Shown here: positions 21,508 to 24,683 of the stretch, piece by piece
Layout: each line of letters opens with the position of its first letter
Position numbering within the stretch: position 1 is the first letter of the stretch
NCBI GenBank assembly: GCA_964397205.1
Contig: CAYNIT010000039.1
Coordinates: 1-24,683, forward strand
Length of the DNA stretch: 24,683 bases
DNA from: Phaeodactylibacter sp964397205
Lineage (GTDB): Bacteria > Bacteroidota > Bacteroidia > Chitinophagales > Saprospiraceae
Direction: 5' to 3'
Notes under the pieces: generated by a model
The model's input: the letters and a program-made list of their open reading frames with translations, nothing else
Databases searched by the model: none
What the model was told of the DNA's origin: nothing
Made by a program: the position numbers and the translations under genes

Positions 21508-24500
21508 ACTCCCGCACAAAGCGCGCCGCCACCGGCACTTCCCCTCTGCCTCTCCAGAGCAGGGTATAAGCGCCGGCCGGCAGTTCCGTCAGGTCAATGT
21601 TTTGGCGCAACGGGCCGCCGGTGTGGGGGATGCGCTGCAGCTGCCGGCCGTAGGCATCAAGTAGCAGGAACTCGCCCTCCCGTTGCTGCTTGGTTTGGAA
21701 ATCCAGGGTCAGGCTGGAGCCGGCGGGATTGGGGTAGAGGCTAAGGCTGGCTGAAGCGCTGCTGAACCGTACGCTGACTGGCCCGTGATACTCGTACTGC
21801 CCGTCGTAGTCTACCTGCCGCAGCCGGTAGTAGTTGAGGCCCGGAGCAGGCGACTCATGCTTGAAGCGGTAGTCTTGTGGCACTTGCGTAGTGCCTGCGC
21901 CCGCTACCCGGCCGATTTCGCGATAGCGGCGGCCATCCGTGCTGTGCTCTACGGCCATGTAGTCGTTATGGAGCTCGGTGGCGGTGCGCCAGTGCAGCTG
22001 AGCGGTGCTGCCCTCTGGGCGAGCAGTAAAAGTATGCAGAGTAATGGGAAGCGGCGCGGCGCTTATTCCGATGCCAAACTCAGAGAAGGTGGTGATGCCG
22101 GTGCGCGTGGCGATGACGGTATTGTTGGATTCACTGCAGCTGCCGGCCGTCCCCGTAGGCGAAGCAATCCAGCTGCCATTTTCTGTTTTGATAGCAGCGC
22201 AGGGCGGTATGTAATTGGAATAATTGCGGGCATTGAGGGTGAGATCGTAGGAGCCTCCAAAGTTGCCGGGCACGGCGGGGCGGATTTCCCAAATGCCGTG
22301 ATCGAGCAGCTGGGTGTATACCTGGCCGTTGTCGTTGATGTTGATGGTGGGGGGCGTAGCCTGCTCAAATCTGGCTTCTACATCCACAATACCGGCGACG
22401 CTGCTGAAGGTAATGTTGACCGGTTGGTAATCCTGTGGTGCTTGAGAGCCTACGGGCAGGGTATAGAATTCATTGGTCGTTACACGCTGCCGCAGGAATC
22501 CGTCGAACAGATAGCCGTCTTGGCTCTGGCCGGTAATGGCGGCTTGGTTACTGTTGTTGACATACAGGTAGGTGGCGTTGGCATCTACCCGGGCGTTGGA
22601 AAAGGTGAGGGTGCCGGTCAGCTCGGTGGTGCCGTTCAGCGATTTGTCACCCGCGTTGCTTACCGTTAGGTTGTAATAATCGAAGGAGGACTCGATGGTT
22701 TGGTCGCCCGGGCCGTCGTACTGCGCGGTAGAGCCGGTGTTGAAACTGAATGCGTCCCGCCCGCTGAGCGAAGTGAAGACCGTGCCCAGGCCCGTGAGCC
22801 GGAGTAGGCCATTGTTGTCCAGGTTGGCGGTGCCACTGCCGGCGTTGCCGCTGTTGCCGATGACTTGCCCGCCGACGATGACTTCGCCGTTGATTACATA
22901 GTTGATGTCGGTGCTGCTGTTGTCGGTGCGCACGTAAAGGTCGCCCTGTTGGATATCCAGGGTTCCGTTGATGGTGAAGGTGCCAGCGTTTTCACTGGTG
23001 TTGCTGCCATCTATGCCATCAATGGCAATATCCCCGCCGGTGACGGTTACGGTCACACCGGAGTTGATGGTTACATTGAAATTGGCGGGAGTGGATTGGC
23101 TGGAGGTGCCAGTATTGTACAAAGCGGCAGATGAAGACCAGGTTAAAGCCATGCTCGTGGCAATGACGAGGTTGGTCGTGCCTGCCCCACTGCCATCATT
23201 GTCCTTTCTGAGGCGGGAAAGCTGAATGCTGCCGGCGCCTGAAATGGTGCAAGCTGGCCCGTTTATGTCCAGGCTCATGCCATCCCCGCCAGCTCCCATA
23301 GCTCCGTTCACCACCACACTGCTACCATAAACCTGTATGTATTCATTGGTGCCGCCACCTGCGATGACTGCTCCGCCGGCTTGCACTTCCAGCGTGTTTA
23401 CAGAAGGTGCCCCTGATGCCATTTCGATGGTGTGCCCNNNNNNNNNNNNNNNNNNNNNNNNNNNNNNNNNNNNNNNNNNNNNNNNNNNNNNNNNNNNNNN
23501 NNNNNNNNNNNNNNNNNNNNNNNNNNNNNNNNNNNNNGGGTCAAGCTCAAAGGTGAGGAAGTCGTCGTTAGGGTCATTCGGGGTACCGTTGCTGTTGCAC
23601 TGTATGTTCGCGAGCCCGGCATCTGTCAAGCTACACTGGGAAGAACAGGTGCCGGGGTCTGTCAGTGTTTCCGGGAAAGTGCAATTGGGGTCGGAATCAT
23701 CTACTATGGTGATGGTCAAATCCCCTGCCCCCGCAGTGCCGGGGTCGGTGAGGAAAAAAGTTGGCATGCCATAGTTTCCCCCGCTCGGTGTGACATTCGC
23801 CCCGGTGACGGTGTAGCTTGTGCCCAGGTTGCTGCCATTGGGCTCCAGGCTAAAAGAGAAGCGGTCGTCGGTGGGGTCAGAGGGCGTGCCGTTATCGTCA
23901 CAGGTGAGGTTGGCGAGGCCGGAAGAGGCGAGGTTGCAAGGGGGCCCAGCCGGTGTGCCTGTCAGCAAAACTTCATCTATGGCAATATCTTCATCTCCGG
24001 AATCGAGGAAAAATTCTATTACAATATCGATTACGCTACCGGAACCTGAAATGCCACGTGTAAAGGTCGCAAAAGCATCCGTAATTATGGCACCGTCGCC
24101 ATCCCCATCAAAATCATTGTCTATTTGAGGTGCGGTATTAAAGGTCGAACCGTCGTTTTCTATCCAAATCAGGTTTTGAGAAGGGCCGCCATCGATGGAA
24201 TAGGTAATCCGAACGTAATCCGGCTCGTCCCAATCTTCATTAGCACCATCGTCATCTTCAGCAAGGTCAATGCTAAACGATAAGTTATTGAAACCTGCGA
24301 TGCTTATATTTTGAAATTGCATTACCGTCGGGTTAGGCCCTCCTTGTCCATCCAAATCTTGCGCACCGAAGAAGAAACTTCCTGTTATGCCGGCTACGCT
24401 CACACTCCCGCTGATGTTTGAGCCATCCGTTCGTATAAAATAATCTTCGCTACCGTTGGTAAATTCACTGACGCTGGTTACGTATTCAACGGTAGCATCT

Positions 24501-24595
24501 TCAAAGTCTTCGAATAGTAAGGTGGTCTGCGAAAAACCAGATACCCACGCCAAGCAAAGCCCGGCCATGGCTAACAGGGATCGAGGGGTTAGCAT
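21506..24595 (-). CDS. large T9SS type A surface protein, interrupted by assembly gap
   Basis: This secreted protein is nominally 1029 residues, with signal peptide at about 1-23 (LLAMAGLCLAWVSGFSQ). Residues 24 to about 220 form an acidic, Asp-rich N-terminal domain. A module of about 100 residues follows, from CNLASSGLANLTCDDNG to TDPGTCSSQ. A second copy begins at CSLTDAGLANIQCNSNG and runs into 100 N (23438-23537). After the gap comes a beta-helix-like region rich in Gly, Asn and Thr (INGTLDIQQGDLYVRTDNSS and similar), then a fibronectin-like segment (LHTFTARPEGSTAQLHWRTA...LNYYRLRQVDYDGQYEYHGP). The C-terminus is a type A T9SS sorting domain (SLYPNPAGSSLTLDF, LLLDAYGRQL, LPAGAYTLLWRG). 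The frame is open on both sides and in phase across the N run, but the true gap length is unknown. The function is probably a surface or matrix protein. Confidence 0.88.
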   Translation of the reverse strand: MLTPRSLLAMAGLCLAWVSGFSQTTLLFEDFEDATVEYVTSVSEFTNGSEDYFIRTDGSNISGSVSVAGITGSFFFGAQDLDGQGGPNPTVMQFQNISIAGFNNLSFSIDLAEDDDGANEDWDEPDYVRITYSIDGGPSQNLIWIENDGSTFNTAPQIDNDFDGDGDGAIITDAFATFTRGISGSGSVIDIVIEFFLDSGDEDIAIDEVLLTGTPAGPPCNLASSGLANLTCDDNGTPSDPTDDRFSFSLEPNGSNLGTSYTVTGANVTPSGGNYGMPTFFLTDPGTAGAGDLTITIVDDSDPNCTFPETLTDPGTCSSQCSLTDAGLANIQCNSNGTPNDPNDDFLTFELDXXXXXXXXXXXXXXXXXXXXXXXXXXXXXXXXXXGHTIEMASGAPSVNTLEVQAGGAVIAGGGTNEYIQVYGSSVVVNGAMGAGGDGMSLDINGPACTISGAGSIQLSRLRKDNDGSGAGTTNLVIATSMALTWSSSAALYNTGTSSQSTPANFNVTINSGVTVTVTGGDIAIDGIDGSNTSENAGTFTINGTLDIQQGDLYVRTDNSSTDINYVINGEVIVGGQVIGNSGNAGSGTANLDNNGLLRLTGLGTVFTSLSGRDAFSFNTGSTAQYDGPGDQTIESSFDYYNLTVSNAGDKSLNGTTELTGTLTFSNARVDANATYLYVNNSNQAAITGQSQDGYLFDGFLRQRVTTNEFYTLPVGSQAPQDYQPVNITFSSVAGIVDVEARFEQATPPTININDNGQVYTQLLDHGIWEIRPAVPGNFGGSYDLTLNARNYSNYIPPCAAIKTENGSWIASPTGTAGSCSESNNTVIATRTGITTFSEFGIGISAAPLPITLHTFTARPEGSTAQLHWRTATELHNDYMAVEHSTDGRRYREIGRVAGAGTTQVPQDYRFKHESPAPGLNYYRLRQVDYDGQYEYHGPVSVRFSSASASLSLYPNPAGSSLTLDFQTKQQREGEFLLLDAYGRQLQRIPHTGGPLRQNIDLTELPAGAYTLLWRGRGEVPVAARFVRE
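23438..23537. other. scaffold gap of 100 N
   Basis: Exactly 100 N replace sequence inside the T9SS type A gene. A round 100 is a usual placeholder for a gap of unknown size. The left flank ends inside the second copy of a module of about 100 residues, so collapse or misassembly at repeated sequence is the likely cause. Confidence 0.97.
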
Positions 24596-24674
24596 TGTTC
24601 AAAGTGTTTGGTGTTTTTTATCAATCTGCAATATACTACAGTATGCCGAGCCAAACACGAAAACAATGTTAATT

Positions 24675-24682
24675 CAAAATTA
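24675..24682 (-). promoter_or_regulatory. candidate -7 box for the T9SS type A gene
   Basis: On the minus strand, TAATTTTG exactly matches the Bacteroidota -7 consensus TAnnTTTG, 79 bases upstream of the ATG at 24595. The matching -33 element would fall beyond the window end, so it cannot be tested here. Confidence 0.35.
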
Positions 24683-24683
24683 A

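Overview
The window looks like a stretch of a GC-rich marine or activated-sludge type Bacteroidota genome, most likely Saprospiria (Saprospiraceae or Lewinellaceae relatives). The inference rests on gene families, not on any database search. Three secreted proteins carry type IX secretion system (T9SS) C-terminal sorting domains: two of type A and one of type B (gliding-motility-associated). There is an RprXY-like two-component pair, a Cys-rich CWC/DUF5522 protein and the ligase-associated helicase/PdeM pair. Start sites lack clear Shine-Dalgarno sequences, and a few upstream regions contain the Bacteroidota -7 box TAnnTTTG. The window comes from a draft assembly: bases 1-47 are Illumina TruSeq/P5 adapter, and bases 23438-23537 are a 100-N scaffold gap.

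Layout, left to right. (1) 48-724 +: 5'-truncated LytTR response regulator cut by the adapter end. (2) 809-946 +: candidate 45-residue membrane peptide. (3) 993-2285 -: quinone-type dihydroorotate dehydrogenase (pyrD), followed by an orphan 66-residue C-terminal module without an ATG. (4) 2510-4788 -: OmpR-family response regulator and its histidine kinase. The kinase is upstream in transcription and is preceded by a PhoB-type direct repeat and a -7-like box. (5) 5095-13499 -: a secretion block with a VCBS/FG-GAP propeller protein, a 1922-residue Ig-like and 51-residue-repeat adhesin, and the CWC/DUF5522 protein. (6) 13671-16828 +: ligase-associated DEXH helicase and PdeM phosphoesterase, overlapping tail to tail with (7) 16825-18907 -: bifunctional nuclease family protein and Fe-S L-serine ammonia-lyase. 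(8) 19050-21163 +: dipeptide epimerase coupled to a secreted beta-lactamase-fold protein whose catalytic residues appear lost. (9) 21506-24595 -: another T9SS cargo protein, interrupted by the gap, with a duplicated heptamer-rich element at its 3' end.

Functionally the window mixes housekeeping genes (pyrimidine synthesis, serine catabolism, murein peptide recycling, DNA repair), signalling (LytTR and OmpR systems) and cell-surface proteins exported by the T9SS. The most unusual signals are four. The adhesin has an exactly phased 51-residue array in which 17 of 18 units place a Bacteroidota O-glycosylation sequon next to a conserved Cys. The serine-hydrolase relative has lost its SxxK and SDN motifs. 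A 7-4-7 direct repeat sits where an OmpR-family activator would bind upstream of the kinase/regulator operon. A duplicated element of about 80 bp with 7-bp periodicity lies between convergent genes. I saw no tRNA, rRNA, CRISPR array, insertion sequence or prophage.
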